A stretch of 64,000 nt of DNA from Motiliproteus sp. MSK22-1 (GCF_001968815.1 NZ_MIEQ01000024.1:119519-183518); one strand, 5' to 3'. Positions 26,829-36,836 are shown, counted from the stretch's first letter. Notes: generated by a model from the letters alone, not told the origin. Program-made: numbers and translations.

Positions 26829-29825
26829 ATGCAAACCACTGTTAATAACAGCGCTAACGTCACTAACACCACCGCTAATATCAACACCACCGCTAATACT
26901 GGCACCACCACGCAAATTACCAGGTTGTCAGATGATGATCGGTTTGAGAAGGATACTACTGAGAACCCTGGCTCTGATGCCGTAAGGATCAGCAGCTTGA
27001 GTCCTGTTAATGAGGCTTTTCGGGTGATTCGTCGTAATGGCACTGTCACTGAATTTAATCAGCAGAAAATTTCTCTGGCATTATCGCGGGCTTTTTTGGC
27101 TACTGAAGAGGGGGACGGCGCCCATTCTTTGCGTATCCAGAGTCAGGTTTCGGAAATCGCCTTGCAAGTTGTGTCAACCTTAACTCGCCGCTTTCCTGTC
27201 GGCGGAACACTGGCAATAGAGGATATTCAAGATCAGGTCGAATTAGCTTTGATGAGATCCGGGCACCATAAGGTAGCGCGTGCCTATGTTCTTTATCGTG
27301 AAGCTCATGCGCGTCGCAGAGCTGAAACGTTTGAAGACTCTCAGCAGTCACAAAGCCAGCCCATAAAGATTACCAACCAGCAAGGGGATCTTGTGTTGTT
27401 GGATATTGCCGGGCTGGAAACACAATTTGAAGAAGCTTGTCGGGGAGTGGAAGATGTTTCTGTCAGGAAATTGATGGAGCAGTTGGAACCGAATCTTTAC
27501 CAGGGGATAAAAGAAACCTCGCTTTTTGAAGTGCTTGTTCTGAGTGCCAGGGCATTGATTGAGCAAGAGCCCGGATACAGTCAGGTAGCTGCGCGCTTGC
27601 TGTTAGATCAGCTGCATGCTGAGGCATTCAAGGCGCAATATTTTGAAACTGATGAAGCCCGTCAGGAGGCGTTGCAGGGGCTGAAGTTTGAAACCCGTGA
27701 TGTGGATAAATTAAGGGACGAAACAGCCCATTGTTACGGCCAATATTTCATCAACTATCTAAAACTGGGGGGGGAGCATCAGTTATTGGATCCGCAGCTG
27801 TTGCAGTTTGATCTTGCTGCTATAACAGAGTCGTTGCTGCCCGAACGTGATCTGAAATTCTCTTATCTCGGTTTGCAGACTCTGTATGATCGCTATTTTA
27901 TTCACCATCAGAGTTTGCGCATTGAGTTACCGCAGGCATTTTTCATGCGTGTTGCTATGGGATTGGCGATTAATGAAGTGGATCGGGAACTGCGTGCAGT
28001 TGAATTCTATAAACTGCTGTCGAGTTTTGAATTTATGTCCAGTACCCCAACGCTCTTTAACGCCGGAACCCTCAGGGCGCAGTTGTCTTCTTGCTACCTG
28101 ACGACCCTGTCAGACGATCTGGATGGGATTTATTCAGCAATCAAGGATAATGCTTTGCTCTCCAAGTACGCGGGGGGGCTGGGTAACGACTGGACGCCGG
28201 TCAGAGGATTGGGGGCTCATATTAACGGGACTAACGGTAGCAGTCAGGGGGTTGTCCCGTTTCTGAAAGTTGCAAATGACACCGCTGTTGCGGTCAATCA
28301 GGGAGGCAAGCGCAAAGGAGCTGTCTGTGCCTATCTGGAAACCTGGCATATTGATATTGAAGCCTTTCTGGAGTTAAGAAAAAACACCGGTGATGAGCGT
28401 CGTCGTACTCAGGATATGAATAGCGCTAACTGGTTGCCGGATTTGTTTATGCAACGGGTGCTTGAGCAGCAACACTGGACTTTGTTTTCTCCTGATGAGG
28501 TGCCGGATCTGCATGACCTGGTGGGAGTCGCGTTTGAAAAGCGCTATCTGCAATATGAGAGTCAGGCTGCTGCCGGTGAAATTCGAATCAGCCGGCGAGT
28601 GGATGCGCAAACCCTGTGGCGTAGAATTTTGTCGACACTGTTTGAAACAGGGCACCCCTGGTTGTGTTTTAAGGATCCCTGTAACTTGCGCTACACCAAC
28701 CAGCATCGTGGAGTGGTACACAGCTCTAATCTGTGCACCGAGATTACGCTACACACCTCGGCGCAGGAAATTGCCGTTTGTAATCTGGGATCGATAAACC
28801 TGGCAGCCCACGTCAGTGAAGAGCAAGGGATTGATCTGGAGCACTTAAGATGCACCGTGGTTACAGCGATGCGTATGTTGGACAACGTAGTGGATATTAA
28901 CTATTACGCGGTACCGCAAGCCCGTCACTCCAATCTGCGTCACCGGCCAGTCGGGTTGGGATTAATGGGATTTCAGGATGCACTGTACAAGCAGAGAATC
29001 AGCTATGGATCGGTTGAAGCCGTTGAGTTTGCTGATCGCTCTGCTGAAGCACTGAGTTATTTTGCGATTTCCGCTTCCGCTGACCTGGCCGTTGAGAGAG
29101 GTGCCTACCCCAGCTATCAAGGATCTTTGTGGAGCAATGGCATATTGCCTTTGGATTCTATCGAACTTCTGGCTGAAAGCCGTGGAAAATATCTGGAAAT
29201 GGATCGAAACAAGACCCTTGACTGGGAGCCTCTGCGGAAAAAAGTGCAGGCTCAGGGGATGCGTAATTCCAATACCCTGGCCATTGCACCTACGGCTACG
29301 ATCTCCAATATCTGTGGTGTGAGTCAGTCCATTGAGCCGACTTACCAGCACCTGTTTGTAAAATCCAATCTGTCCGGTGAATTTACCCAGGTCAACCGAT
29401 ATTTAGTGAATGATCTGAAAAAACTGGGTCTTTGGGATCAGGTTATGGTGAATGACCTTAAATATTTTGATGGTCGAATCGCATCTATTGAGCGCATCCC
29501 AGCGTCGCTACGAGCACTTTATTCAACAGCCTTTGAGATGGATTCGCGCTGGTTGATTGAGGCGGCTTCCAGACGCCAGAAATGGTTAGATCAGTCCCAA
29601 AGCCTCAATTTGTATCTGTCTGAGGCTTCGGGGTCAAAACTTGATGAGCTATACAAATTGGCTTGGTTGAGAGGACTGAAAACAACCTATTACTTACGTA
29701 CTCTGGGGGCGACCCATGTAGAAAAAGGTCATGATATGGAGGATGAGGTGACGGGAGCTGACAATGAATCTTTATTGCCAAAAGTCTGCTCGATTCTTGA
29801 ACCAGACTGTGAAGCGTGCCAGTAA
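26829..29825 (+). CDS. nrdA: Ribonucleoside-diphosphate reductase, large (R1) subunit, class Ia
   Basis: This is the catalytic alpha subunit, which reduces ribonucleoside diphosphates to deoxy forms. With 998 residues it is long, as in Pseudomonas, where an extra ATP-cone region precedes the barrel. Visible: ATP-cone (FRVIRRNGTVTEFNQQKI), redox cysteine LSSCYLTT, active-site SSNLCTEI with NLGSINL, MRNSNTLAIAPTATIS, the radical-path tyrosine pair in KTTYYLRT, and the C-terminal cysteine pair CEACQ. The first 35 residues are an Asn/Thr-rich low-complexity run. ATG 26829 has GGAGG 4 bases upstream; an in-frame TTG at 26751 is less likely. It is followed 22 bases later by nrdB and preceded by a cobalamin riboswitch. 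Confidence 0.95.
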   Translation: MQTTVNNSANVTNTTANINTTANTGTTTQITRLSDDDRFEKDTTENPGSDAVRISSLSPVNEAFRVIRRNGTVTEFNQQKISLALSRAFLATEEGDGAHSLRIQSQVSEIALQVVSTLTRRFPVGGTLAIEDIQDQVELALMRSGHHKVARAYVLYREAHARRRAETFEDSQQSQSQPIKITNQQGDLVLLDIAGLETQFEEACRGVEDVSVRKLMEQLEPNLYQGIKETSLFEVLVLSARALIEQEPGYSQVAARLLLDQLHAEAFKAQYFETDEARQEALQGLKFETRDVDKLRDETAHCYGQYFINYLKLGGEHQLLDPQLLQFDLAAITESLLPERDLKFSYLGLQTLYDRYFIHHQSLRIELPQAFFMRVAMGLAINEVDRELRAVEFYKLLSSFEFMSSTPTLFNAGTLRAQLSSCYLTTLSDDLDGIYSAIKDNALLSKYAGGLGNDWTPVRGLGAHINGTNGSSQGVVPFLKVANDTAVAVNQGGKRKGAVCAYLETWHIDIEAFLELRKNTGDERRRTQDMNSANWLPDLFMQRVLEQQHWTLFSPDEVPDLHDLVGVAFEKRYLQYESQAAAGEIRISRRVDAQTLWRRILSTLFETGHPWLCFKDPCNLRYTNQHRGVVHSSNLCTEITLHTSAQEIAVCNLGSINLAAHVSEEQGIDLEHLRCTVVTAMRMLDNVVDINYYAVPQARHSNLRHRPVGLGLMGFQDALYKQRISYGSVEAVEFADRSAEALSYFAISASADLAVERGAYPSYQGSLWSNGILPLDSIELLAESRGKYLEMDRNKTLDWEPLRKKVQAQGMRNSNTLAIAPTATISNICGVSQSIEPTYQHLFVKSNLSGEFTQVNRYLVNDLKKLGLWDQVMVNDLKYFDGRIASIERIPASLRALYSTAFEMDSRWLIEAASRRQKWLDQSQSLNLYLSEASGSKLDELYKLAWLRGLKTTYYLRTLGATHVEKGHDMEDEVTGADNESLLPKVCSILEPDCEACQ

Positions 29826-29847
29826 CCCTGCCCTTGGAGATTAAGTA

Positions 29848-30978
29848 ATGTTAAAGACCTGGAATGATCTATTGGACAGGGCTGAAATCAGCTCAGAGCA
29901 AGCGAGCCGGAATGAGTGTCAATCTTATCCTGGCGATTTGTCTGACTCTTTGCTGCTCGATTCGAGAGGTGGGGGCAGTCATGCCATTAATGCGGAAGAT
30001 AAGCGGGTTATCAATGGGCAGACAGATATAAATCAGTTGGCTCCGTTCAAGTATCCCTGGGCATGGGAGTATTTTCTCAATGCCAATCGTAATCACTGGA
30101 CGCCGCTGGATATTAATATGAATCAGGATATTCAGGATTATCAACAGCGGCTCAATCCCGAAGAACGCCACCTTTATGAGAATGTGCTGGCATATCTGAC
30201 GACTTCTGACATTCTGGCTATGCGTAATATTGGTCTTGCCGTTATGGAAAAAATGTCTGCACCCGAATTGCAGATCTATCAGGCGCGACAGGTTTACGAA
30301 GAAGCCTTGCACACCTGGACCTACCAGCACTGTATTGAAACTCTGGGACTGGATCAAAGTGAAGTTTATAACCGTTACCGTCTGGTGCCGCAGATCTACG
30401 CCAAAATAGAAATTTGTAATCGACGCCTGGAGTCGGTATTACGACCGGATATAAACCTCAGGAACGCCGATGACCTGCAGGAATTTCTGCTTGCATATGT
30501 TTTCTTTGCTGCTGTGTTTGAAGGTTGCTGGTTTTATAACGGTTTTAGTCCGATTTTTGCTTTGCAGCGTCGAGGATTAATGCGGGGAAGCGCTGAGCAA
30601 CTGCAGTACATTATGCGTGATGAAGTATTGCATGCCAGCTTTGGCATCCGTGTGATTAAGCAAATCCTCTTAGAGGAAAACGTTTGTCTGGACCCTGTTT
30701 CAATGAAACAGATGTGGGAAGAGGCTGAGGCTGCTGAGCGGGCCTATGCGAAATTTTTATTACCTCAGCCAATACTTGGCTATAGCGCAGATCAGCATAT
30801 TGGGCAGTTTCGTTTTATGGCTAATCGACGTAGTCGGCAACTTGGAATTGAAGAGCCGTTTGCTGGTACACAAAATTTTCTTCCCTGGCTGGATGAGCAA
30901 GCCAATTTACGCAAGGAAAAGAATTTTTTTGAAACCCGGGTAACGGAATATCAGACTGGGGCAGGGCTAAAATGGTGA
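29848..30978 (+). CDS. nrdB: Ribonucleoside-diphosphate reductase, small (R2) subunit
   Basis: This 376-residue ferritin-like subunit holds the di-iron centre and tyrosyl radical used by NrdA. Metal ligands can be read as D121, E152, H155, E225, E259 and H262, and the radical tyrosine is Y159 four residues after H155, as in E. coli (E115-H118-Y122). GGAG lies 9 bases before the ATG. The C-terminal tail needed to bind R1 is present (RVTEYQTGAGLKW). No yfaE-type ferredoxin gene follows; a strong terminator does. Confidence 0.95.
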   Translation: MLKTWNDLLDRAEISSEQASRNECQSYPGDLSDSLLLDSRGGGSHAINAEDKRVINGQTDINQLAPFKYPWAWEYFLNANRNHWTPLDINMNQDIQDYQQRLNPEERHLYENVLAYLTTSDILAMRNIGLAVMEKMSAPELQIYQARQVYEEALHTWTYQHCIETLGLDQSEVYNRYRLVPQIYAKIEICNRRLESVLRPDINLRNADDLQEFLLAYVFFAAVFEGCWFYNGFSPIFALQRRGLMRGSAEQLQYIMRDEVLHASFGIRVIKQILLEENVCLDPVSMKQMWEEAEAAERAYAKFLLPQPILGYSADQHIGQFRFMANRRSRQLGIEEPFAGTQNFLPWLDEQANLRKEKNFFETRVTEYQTGAGLKW

Positions 30979-31128
30979 CTTCTGTTGAGTAGGAACCTAA
31001 TTGCCGTACGAACAGCTACTACAGTCTGCAACCTGTTACGTTGCTCTTTGTTATTTGGCCAGTTGCCGCGGTCAACCAATAGCTATAGAGGGTCAAGCAG
31101 ACCACAAACTATCACTACTTGGTAGATT

Positions 31129-31157
31129 GTTTGATCCCTGCCCGGCAGGGATCAAAC
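31129..31157. terminator. Bidirectional terminator between nrdB and puuC
   Basis: GTTTGATCCCTGCC and GGCAGGGATCAAAC are perfectly complementary over 14 bases with a single central base, giving a strong hairpin between two convergent genes. U-tracts are short on both sides. Confidence 0.75.
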
Positions 31158-31190
31158 AGATCTGAGCGTTTGATTGGCTCTTCGAGAGGG

Positions 31191-32684
31191 CTATTCGAAT
31201 TCGATCCAGGTCGTTTTCAGTTCGGTGTAGTCATCAAAGGCATGCATCGATTTATCGCGACCATTACCGGACTCTTTGAAGCCTCCAAAGGGAACGGTGA
31301 TATCACCGCCAAAATAATTATTAATCCCCATGGTGCCGGTGCGGACTGCCGCTGCTACCTTGTGGGCCGTGTTTATGTTTCGGCTCCAGACGGCACCTGC
31401 TAGCCCATAAGGGGAATCGTTGGCGATAGAAACGGCGTCTGCTGCATCGTCAAAGGGAATGGCTGATATTACCGGGCCAAAAATTTCTTCACGGGCAATG
31501 CGCATCTGATTATTGGCACCGGAAAAAATTGTAGCCTGGTGATAATGACCACCACTTTCGGCTAAAACCTGAGCTCCGCCACAGGCCAGTTGTGCTCCTT
31601 CTTCAAGCCCCAGGGAAACATACTGACTGATCGTATCAAATTGATTTTTGTCGATAACAGGCCCCATGCGGGTTGCCGGGTCCAGAGCGTTACCGGGTAT
31701 CCAGCCTTTGGATTTTTCTACAACTCGCTCAAGAAATTCATCGTAGATGCTTTGCTCAATCAACAGGCGAGTTCCTGCAGTGCAGGTCTGACCACAATTG
31801 TAAAATCCTGCGATAGCCGCCAGGCTGGCTGCTTTTTCCAGATTGGCGTCGGCAAAGATAATATTGGCACTTTTGCCCCCAAGCTCCAGGAAAGTTCGCT
31901 TCAGGTTGGACTGACCTGAGTACTGGGTCAGTAATTTGCCGACTGCTGTTGAGCCCGTGAAGGTTTGTCCGTCTACATCCTGGTGCAGACACAGGTGTTG
32001 ACCCAGAATAGGGCCGTCACCGGGTAGCACATTAAGTACCCCATCGGGAATGCCCGCTTCGCTGGCAAGTTGGGCGATGCGAAGAGCGGTTAAAGGAGTC
32101 TTGGGGTCAGGTTTGAGGATCACTGAGTTTCCGGTAGCCAATGCCGGAGCGAGCTTCCAGGCGGTGGTGGTCATCGGGTAGTTCCAGGGCACTATAGCGA
32201 CAATGACTCCGAGCGGCAGACGGGTAACAAGCGCCAGAGAGTCCTGTCCGGTTGGAGCTATCTGTTCATAGGCTTTATCAATAGCTTCACCGGTCCAGCG
32301 AATGGTGTTGGCAGCACTGGGGATATCACTATTGAGAGTATCGCTGATGGGTTTGCCGGCATTTAGAGATTCCAGCAGTGCCAGTTCTTGCAGATTTTGT
32401 TCTATCAGCTCTGCCCAGCGAATCAATACTTTCTTCCGCTCCATCGGTGGCATTTTTGACCATACCCCTGATTCAAACGATTTGCGGGCGACCTTGACTG
32501 CTTGATCAGCATCTTCCGGGCCGCAAAGAGCAACATCTGCTAATTTCTGGCCGTTTGAAGGATTCATGCACTCACTTGTACGGCCTGACAGTGCACTTAC
32601 ATATTGGCCGTCGATAAAGGCTCTTCCCTCAATTTGTAAACTGTCGGCACGGGATTGCCAGTCTGAATAGGTCATGTTGCTCAT
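31191..32684 (-). CDS. puuC: Gamma-glutamyl-gamma-aminobutyraldehyde dehydrogenase
   Basis: This 497-residue NAD(P)-dependent aldehyde dehydrogenase is the likely third step of the Puu pathway, oxidising the glutamylated aminobutyraldehyde. The general base E267 (LELGGKS) and nucleophile C301 (NCGQTCTAG) are present, with the cofactor motifs PWNYP and FTGSTAVG and the C-terminal PFGGFKESGNGRD. Its length matches E. coli PuuC (495). AAAGG lies 9 bases before the ATG. It follows the puuA-like gene by 108 bases on the same strand, so they probably form one transcript. Confidence 0.9.
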   Translation of the reverse strand: MSNMTYSDWQSRADSLQIEGRAFIDGQYVSALSGRTSECMNPSNGQKLADVALCGPEDADQAVKVARKSFESGVWSKMPPMERKKVLIRWAELIEQNLQELALLESLNAGKPISDTLNSDIPSAANTIRWTGEAIDKAYEQIAPTGQDSLALVTRLPLGVIVAIVPWNYPMTTTAWKLAPALATGNSVILKPDPKTPLTALRIAQLASEAGIPDGVLNVLPGDGPILGQHLCLHQDVDGQTFTGSTAVGKLLTQYSGQSNLKRTFLELGGKSANIIFADANLEKAASLAAIAGFYNCGQTCTAGTRLLIEQSIYDEFLERVVEKSKGWIPGNALDPATRMGPVIDKNQFDTISQYVSLGLEEGAQLACGGAQVLAESGGHYHQATIFSGANNQMRIAREEIFGPVISAIPFDDAADAVSIANDSPYGLAGAVWSRNINTAHKVAAAVRTGTMGINNYFGGDITVPFGGFKESGNGRDKSMHAFDDYTELKTTWIEFE

Positions 32685-32792
32685 GGTTGCATACCTTTAC
32701 TTATTTTGCCTGTTGTCTATTTTGGCGGTAACGTCGCTCAGGAGTGGTTGTTTTGTAATCATGTATTGTTTTAGAGACTCTAGCGCTTGGAA

Positions 32793-34163
32793 CTACACTG
32801 TGGTCAGATACCACTGAGATTCCAGTTGGCTGATATGGCGCTCAAACTCCGAAAGCTCTTCTTCCTTGCAGGTTACGTAAAGATCAATAAATTCTGAAGA
32901 TAAGTATGATCTCAGGATTTCATTTTGTTTCAGTATTTCCAACGCTTCAAACAGGCGGGTAGGTAAACCAACACCGTCTTGTTCAAACGCATTACCTTCT
33001 GTTCTTGGCCGGGGCTGTATTTTTTCGCTGATGCCATAGTGAATCGAAGCTAGTATAGCTGCCATGACCAAATAGGGATTGGCATCGGCACCTGCTACTC
33101 GGTGTTCAATACGTTTAGCAGCATCAGTGCTTGCCGGTATCCGTACGGATACGGTGCGATTATCCAGTCCCCAGTTTGGAGACATAGGGACATAATATTC
33201 GGGGCGCAAACGGCGGAAAGAGTTTACGTTGGGGCAAAACAGCCCCATGGAAGCCGGCATCTGCTGTAGTAGTCCACCAACAGCGTATTCCATTAGTTTA
33301 CTGTAAGGTTGGCCCGGTTCTGCAAGAATATTGTTGCCCTGTTCATCGATAATACTGACATGGACATGTAAGCCACTGCCTGCTTCTTCCTCGTAGGGCT
33401 TGGCCATAAAAGAGGCTTCCATACCATGCCTTTCGGCTACGGCTTTGATCACTCGTTTAAGCAGAATTGCATTGTCGCAGGCGGCAAGGGGGTCGTCCTG
33501 ATGCTTGAGGTTGATTTCAAACTGACCCGGTGCGTATTCTGCTACGGCAGCATCGGCAGGAATGCCTTGCTCGGCAGTAGTTTTGGCGATTTCCTCCAGA
33601 AAGTCATTGTATTCGTCTAACACATTAGTCGCGTAGACTTGAGTGTGCTGTTCGCGCTTCCCTGTTTTTGGGGAAAGGGGGGGCTGAGGCTGATTCGATT
33701 TGTTCCGTTGGCGGTCAATCAGGTAAAACTCAAGCTCCACTGCGACCACAGGTGTGAGTTTCATCGCTTTAAAATGCGAAAGAACGCTAGTCAATATATG
33801 GCGGGGATCACCAAAAAATGGTGACCCATCAGCTTCGTACATGCTCAATAATGTCTGAGCCATCGGTCGCTGTTGCCAGGGAGCAACTTTCAGGTGATTG
33901 GATTGAGGAAGGCAAAACCGGTCGGGTTCACCAATTTTTAAACCCAGTCCGCAGGCTTCGACAGTTTTTCCGGTAATATCTAATGAGAAGAGTGAAGCCG
34001 GGATCGATATGCCGTCTTCATAGCTTTTTAATAGACTCTCTCTTTCAATCCGCTTTCCACGGGTTATGCCATTCAAGTCACAGATCAGTAAATCTATCGC
34101 TTCAACGCTCGGGTTTTGCGCAAGAAAATCAATTGCTTCGGTATTTTTTGCTATCGCTGACAT
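32793..34163 (-). CDS. puuA: Gamma-glutamylputrescine synthetase (glutamine synthetase family)
   Basis: This is the second glutamine-synthetase-type ligase of the island, 456 residues, and the one most like E. coli PuuA: LICDLNGITRGKRI, PASLFSLDI, GEPDRFCLP, VAVELEFYLIDRQ, MAKPYEEEAGSGLHVHVS, NSFRRLRPEYYVP and RVAGADANPYLVMAA are all shared with that enzyme. It would ligate L-glutamate to putrescine with ATP in the cytoplasm. It leads a puuA-puuC transcript and is divergent from the PotGHI-type permease genes. The paralogue at 18792 is more distant (SpuI type), so substrate ranges probably differ. Confidence 0.9.
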   Translation of the reverse strand: MSAIAKNTEAIDFLAQNPSVEAIDLLICDLNGITRGKRIERESLLKSYEDGISIPASLFSLDITGKTVEACGLGLKIGEPDRFCLPQSNHLKVAPWQQRPMAQTLLSMYEADGSPFFGDPRHILTSVLSHFKAMKLTPVVAVELEFYLIDRQRNKSNQPQPPLSPKTGKREQHTQVYATNVLDEYNDFLEEIAKTTAEQGIPADAAVAEYAPGQFEINLKHQDDPLAACDNAILLKRVIKAVAERHGMEASFMAKPYEEEAGSGLHVHVSIIDEQGNNILAEPGQPYSKLMEYAVGGLLQQMPASMGLFCPNVNSFRRLRPEYYVPMSPNWGLDNRTVSVRIPASTDAAKRIEHRVAGADANPYLVMAAILASIHYGISEKIQPRPRTEGNAFEQDGVGLPTRLFEALEILKQNEILRSYLSSEFIDLYVTCKEEELSEFERHISQLESQWYLTTV

Positions 34164-34788
34164 TGGAATCGCCTTTTAGTGTTTCGACAATGATTTTCTT
34201 CAGTGAAGAATTTATTGTTATATTTTCCAAGATTGTTTGCAGTTGCTGAGTGATCAATATATTGCTCAAAATATGTGTAAACGTTAGATCAATAGTTAAT
34301 TCTGGTCAAGCGCTTTGTTGATCTTTTGGGCCTGTTCTTAAAGGGTTCTAAGGTTTTCTATAAGTATTTTTTACGAATGGTAAGTGTAAAGTAATAGTCT
34401 ATAAAATTGTTGTATCCGTTTTTTTGCTGCGGTATGGTGCTTACAGTCGGTGAAGAATATAAACAACAAATTTTGTTTTTAGTGTTGGCTGCTTTTAGAA
34501 CAGTGAAGTGTTTTGGTGTTGAATGGTTCTGAGGGTGGATGATCTGAGTGCTGGGCTGATCCGGGTCTGGATTTCAGGGAGCATCGACATTACTTCAGGG
34601 TGTTGCCTAGATGGAAAGCCTTTGAACCAGGCTAACGAGAACAGATTGGGGGCTGGTCAGAGGTTTTTTCGGAGCTTGTTCTCGGGCTGCTGTTCAGGGT
34701 TGCCTGCTAAGGTGGTCTTTATGAAATTATTAGCTGAGCCCCATGAGATCAGGATGTGAGTCAAATATTAGAATAAAAGGATCCTGTT
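34164..34788. promoter_or_regulatory. Divergent control region between puuA and the polyamine permease operon
   Basis: This 625-bp interval is AT-rich in its left half and must contain promoters in both directions, but I cannot assign them. A 78-codon frame at 34523-34759 lacks a ribosome site and is not convincing. Bases 34637-34666 (GAGAACAGATTGG then GGTCAGAGGTT) look like a badly decayed copy of the dispersed repeat. Confidence 0.5.
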
Positions 34789-35937
34789 ATGACTGACCAA
34801 GCGATCAATGCGGATATTCTCGACGACAGTCGAAAACCTGTTGAAGCATTGAGCGATGCATTGTTATCAATCCGAAATGTTACCAAAGCTTTTGGTGAGG
34901 CTGTTGCCGTCAGAGATTTTTCTCTCTCAATTCAGAGAGGAGAAATATTTGCGCTGCTGGGAGGTTCCGGGTGCGGAAAGTCGACGCTTTTGCGAATGTT
35001 GGCTGGATTTGAGACACCGACCTCTGGAGGCATTTTTTTGGAGGGTAGTGATGTTGCCGGGACTCCTCCTCACAAACTTCCTTTCAATATGATGTTTCAA
35101 TCTTATGCGCTCTTTCCTCATATGTCGGTTGAAAAGAATATTGCCTATGGCTTAAAGCAGGAACGTATGCCTGCAGATGAAATCAGTACTCGTGTGGATG
35201 AATTACTGCGTATGGTCCATATGTCTGAGTTTCGCTCACGTAAACCACACCAGTTATCTGGCGGTCAGCGTCAGCGGGTGGCACTGGCTCGTAGTCTGGC
35301 TAAACGGCCAAAACTTCTATTACTGGATGAACCGATGGGGGCATTGGACAAGAAGCTCCGAAATGAGATGCAGCTGGAAGTTGTTGAGATAATCAAACAG
35401 GTTGGGGTGACCTGTGTGATGGTCACTCATGATCAGGAAGAAGCCATGACCATGGCGGACCGTATCGGAATTATGAATCATGGTGAATTGGTTCAGGTGG
35501 GGACGCCTCATAATGTTTACGAATTTCCTAATTGTCGCTACACCGCTGAATTTATCGGTTCAGTTAATCTTTTTGATGGCCGGGTGATTGAAGAGGAGCC
35601 TGATCACGTCATTATTCAAGCCCATGCAATGGAGAGAAATATCTTTATTGATCACGGCATTAGTGGTCCTTCAGGTCAGAATGTCAGTGTCGCTATTCGC
35701 CCTGAAAAAATGACCTTTAGCAAAACCCGACCGCAAGCGGATAGCAATTGGACTGAAGGAACGATTGCAGAGATAGCCTATTTGGGTGGCCACTCTGTCT
35801 ACCATGTCGAATTACCTTCAAATCTTGTTATTCAGGCTGTTCGCTCGAATGCCGAACGTCGTGAGGTTCAATACCGTATGAATGACCCGGTTTATGTAAG
35901 TTGGAATGCCGACAGTGCGGTGGTATTGGACTCATGA
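34789..35937 (+). CDS. potG: Polyamine ABC transporter ATP-binding protein (PotG-like)
   Basis: This 382-residue ATPase energises putrescine uptake at the inner membrane. The nucleotide-binding domain has Walker A GGSGCGKST (58-66), LSGGQ (157-161), Walker B LLLLDEP (D180) and the switch histidine in VTHDQEEAM. The C-terminal part is the TOBE domain of the CUT1/MOI subgroup (about 285-375). AAAGGAT lies 6 bases before the ATG. Its stop overlaps the next start by four bases (ATGA), which shows translational coupling. Confidence 0.92.
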   Translation: MTDQAINADILDDSRKPVEALSDALLSIRNVTKAFGEAVAVRDFSLSIQRGEIFALLGGSGCGKSTLLRMLAGFETPTSGGIFLEGSDVAGTPPHKLPFNMMFQSYALFPHMSVEKNIAYGLKQERMPADEISTRVDELLRMVHMSEFRSRKPHQLSGGQRQRVALARSLAKRPKLLLLDEPMGALDKKLRNEMQLEVVEIIKQVGVTCVMVTHDQEEAMTMADRIGIMNHGELVQVGTPHNVYEFPNCRYTAEFIGSVNLFDGRVIEEEPDHVIIQAHAMERNIFIDHGISGPSGQNVSVAIRPEKMTFSKTRPQADSNWTEGTIAEIAYLGGHSVYHVELPSNLVIQAVRSNAERREVQYRMNDPVYVSWNADSAVVLDS

Positions 35938-36836
35938 ATAAATTACTGAAAAAACTGATTCCGGATGCTCGTACAGGTGTAGTCGCCATACCTTATGTTT
36001 GGCTGCTGCTGTTTTTCCTTATGCCGTTTCTGATCGTATTCCAGATCAGTTTCGCTGAGAGTGAAATATCTATTCCGCCCTATTCAGCCATTGTTGAGTA
36101 TGTGGATGAGGTTCTGACCTTTAACCTCAATCTTGGCAACTTTTTGCTGTTGTTGGAGGATGATCTTTATTTTGTTGCCTATCTCAGCTCTGTAAAGATT
36201 GCGCTTATTTCCACATTTATCTGCTTATTGATCAGTTATCCCATGGCTTACGCCATTGCCCGTGCTGAACCTCGTACCCGTAATATCTTGTTGATGTTGG
36301 TTGTGCTGCCGTCCTGGACATCCTTTCTGATTCGGATTTATGCCTGGATTGGCCTGCTTAAGAATAACGGCCTGATTAATAATATGCTGATCGGTGCTGG
36401 CATTATTGATGAGCCCATACATCTTCTGCACACTGATTTCGCTGTGTATCTGGGCATTGTTTATGCTTATTTACCTTTTATGGTACTGCCTATTTATTCC
36501 AATCTGATTAAGCTGGACGGCTCCTTGCTTGAAGCCTCTGCAGATCTGGGTGCCAAGCCCTGGAAGACATTCTTTACCGTTACCCTTCCTTTATCCAAAG
36601 CTGGAATTATTGCTGGCTCAATGCTGGTATTTATTCCTGTCGTTGGTGAGTTCGTGATACCGGAGCTGCTGGGAAGTCCCAGTACGTTGATGATTGGAAA
36701 AGTACTTTGGCAGGAGTTTTTCAATAATCGCGACTGGCCGGTTGCGGCTGCGGTAGCCATGGTGATGCTGGGATTGCTGCTTATTCCGATTGTGCTGTTT
36801 AACCGTTATCAGTTAAAAGAGATGGAGACGCAGTAA
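35934..36836 (+). CDS. potH: Polyamine ABC transporter permease (PotH-like)
   Basis: This is a 300-residue inner-membrane permease with about six helices. The conserved EAA loop that docks on the ATPase reads EASADLGAKPWKTFFTVTLPLS. The region RNILLMLVVLPSWTSFLIRIYAW is typical of PotB/PotH. I chose the ATG at 35934, which overlaps the potG stop; the open frame extends a few codons further upstream, but only inside potG. It is coupled to the next permease gene by TAATG. Confidence 0.92.
   Translation: MNKLLKKLIPDARTGVVAIPYVWLLLFFLMPFLIVFQISFAESEISIPPYSAIVEYVDEVLTFNLNLGNFLLLLEDDLYFVAYLSSVKIALISTFICLLISYPMAYAIARAEPRTRNILLMLVVLPSWTSFLIRIYAWIGLLKNNGLINNMLIGAGIIDEPIHLLHTDFAVYLGIVYAYLPFMVLPIYSNLIKLDGSLLEASADLGAKPWKTFFTVTLPLSKAGIIAGSMLVFIPVVGEFVIPELLGSPSTLMIGKVLWQEFFNNRDWPVAAAVAMVMLGLLLIPIVLFNRYQLKEMETQ

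Noticed and set aside
34523..34759. 78-codon plus-strand frame ahead of potG
   Set aside because: No ribosome site and no recognisable protein pattern; it crosses a decayed repeat copy.
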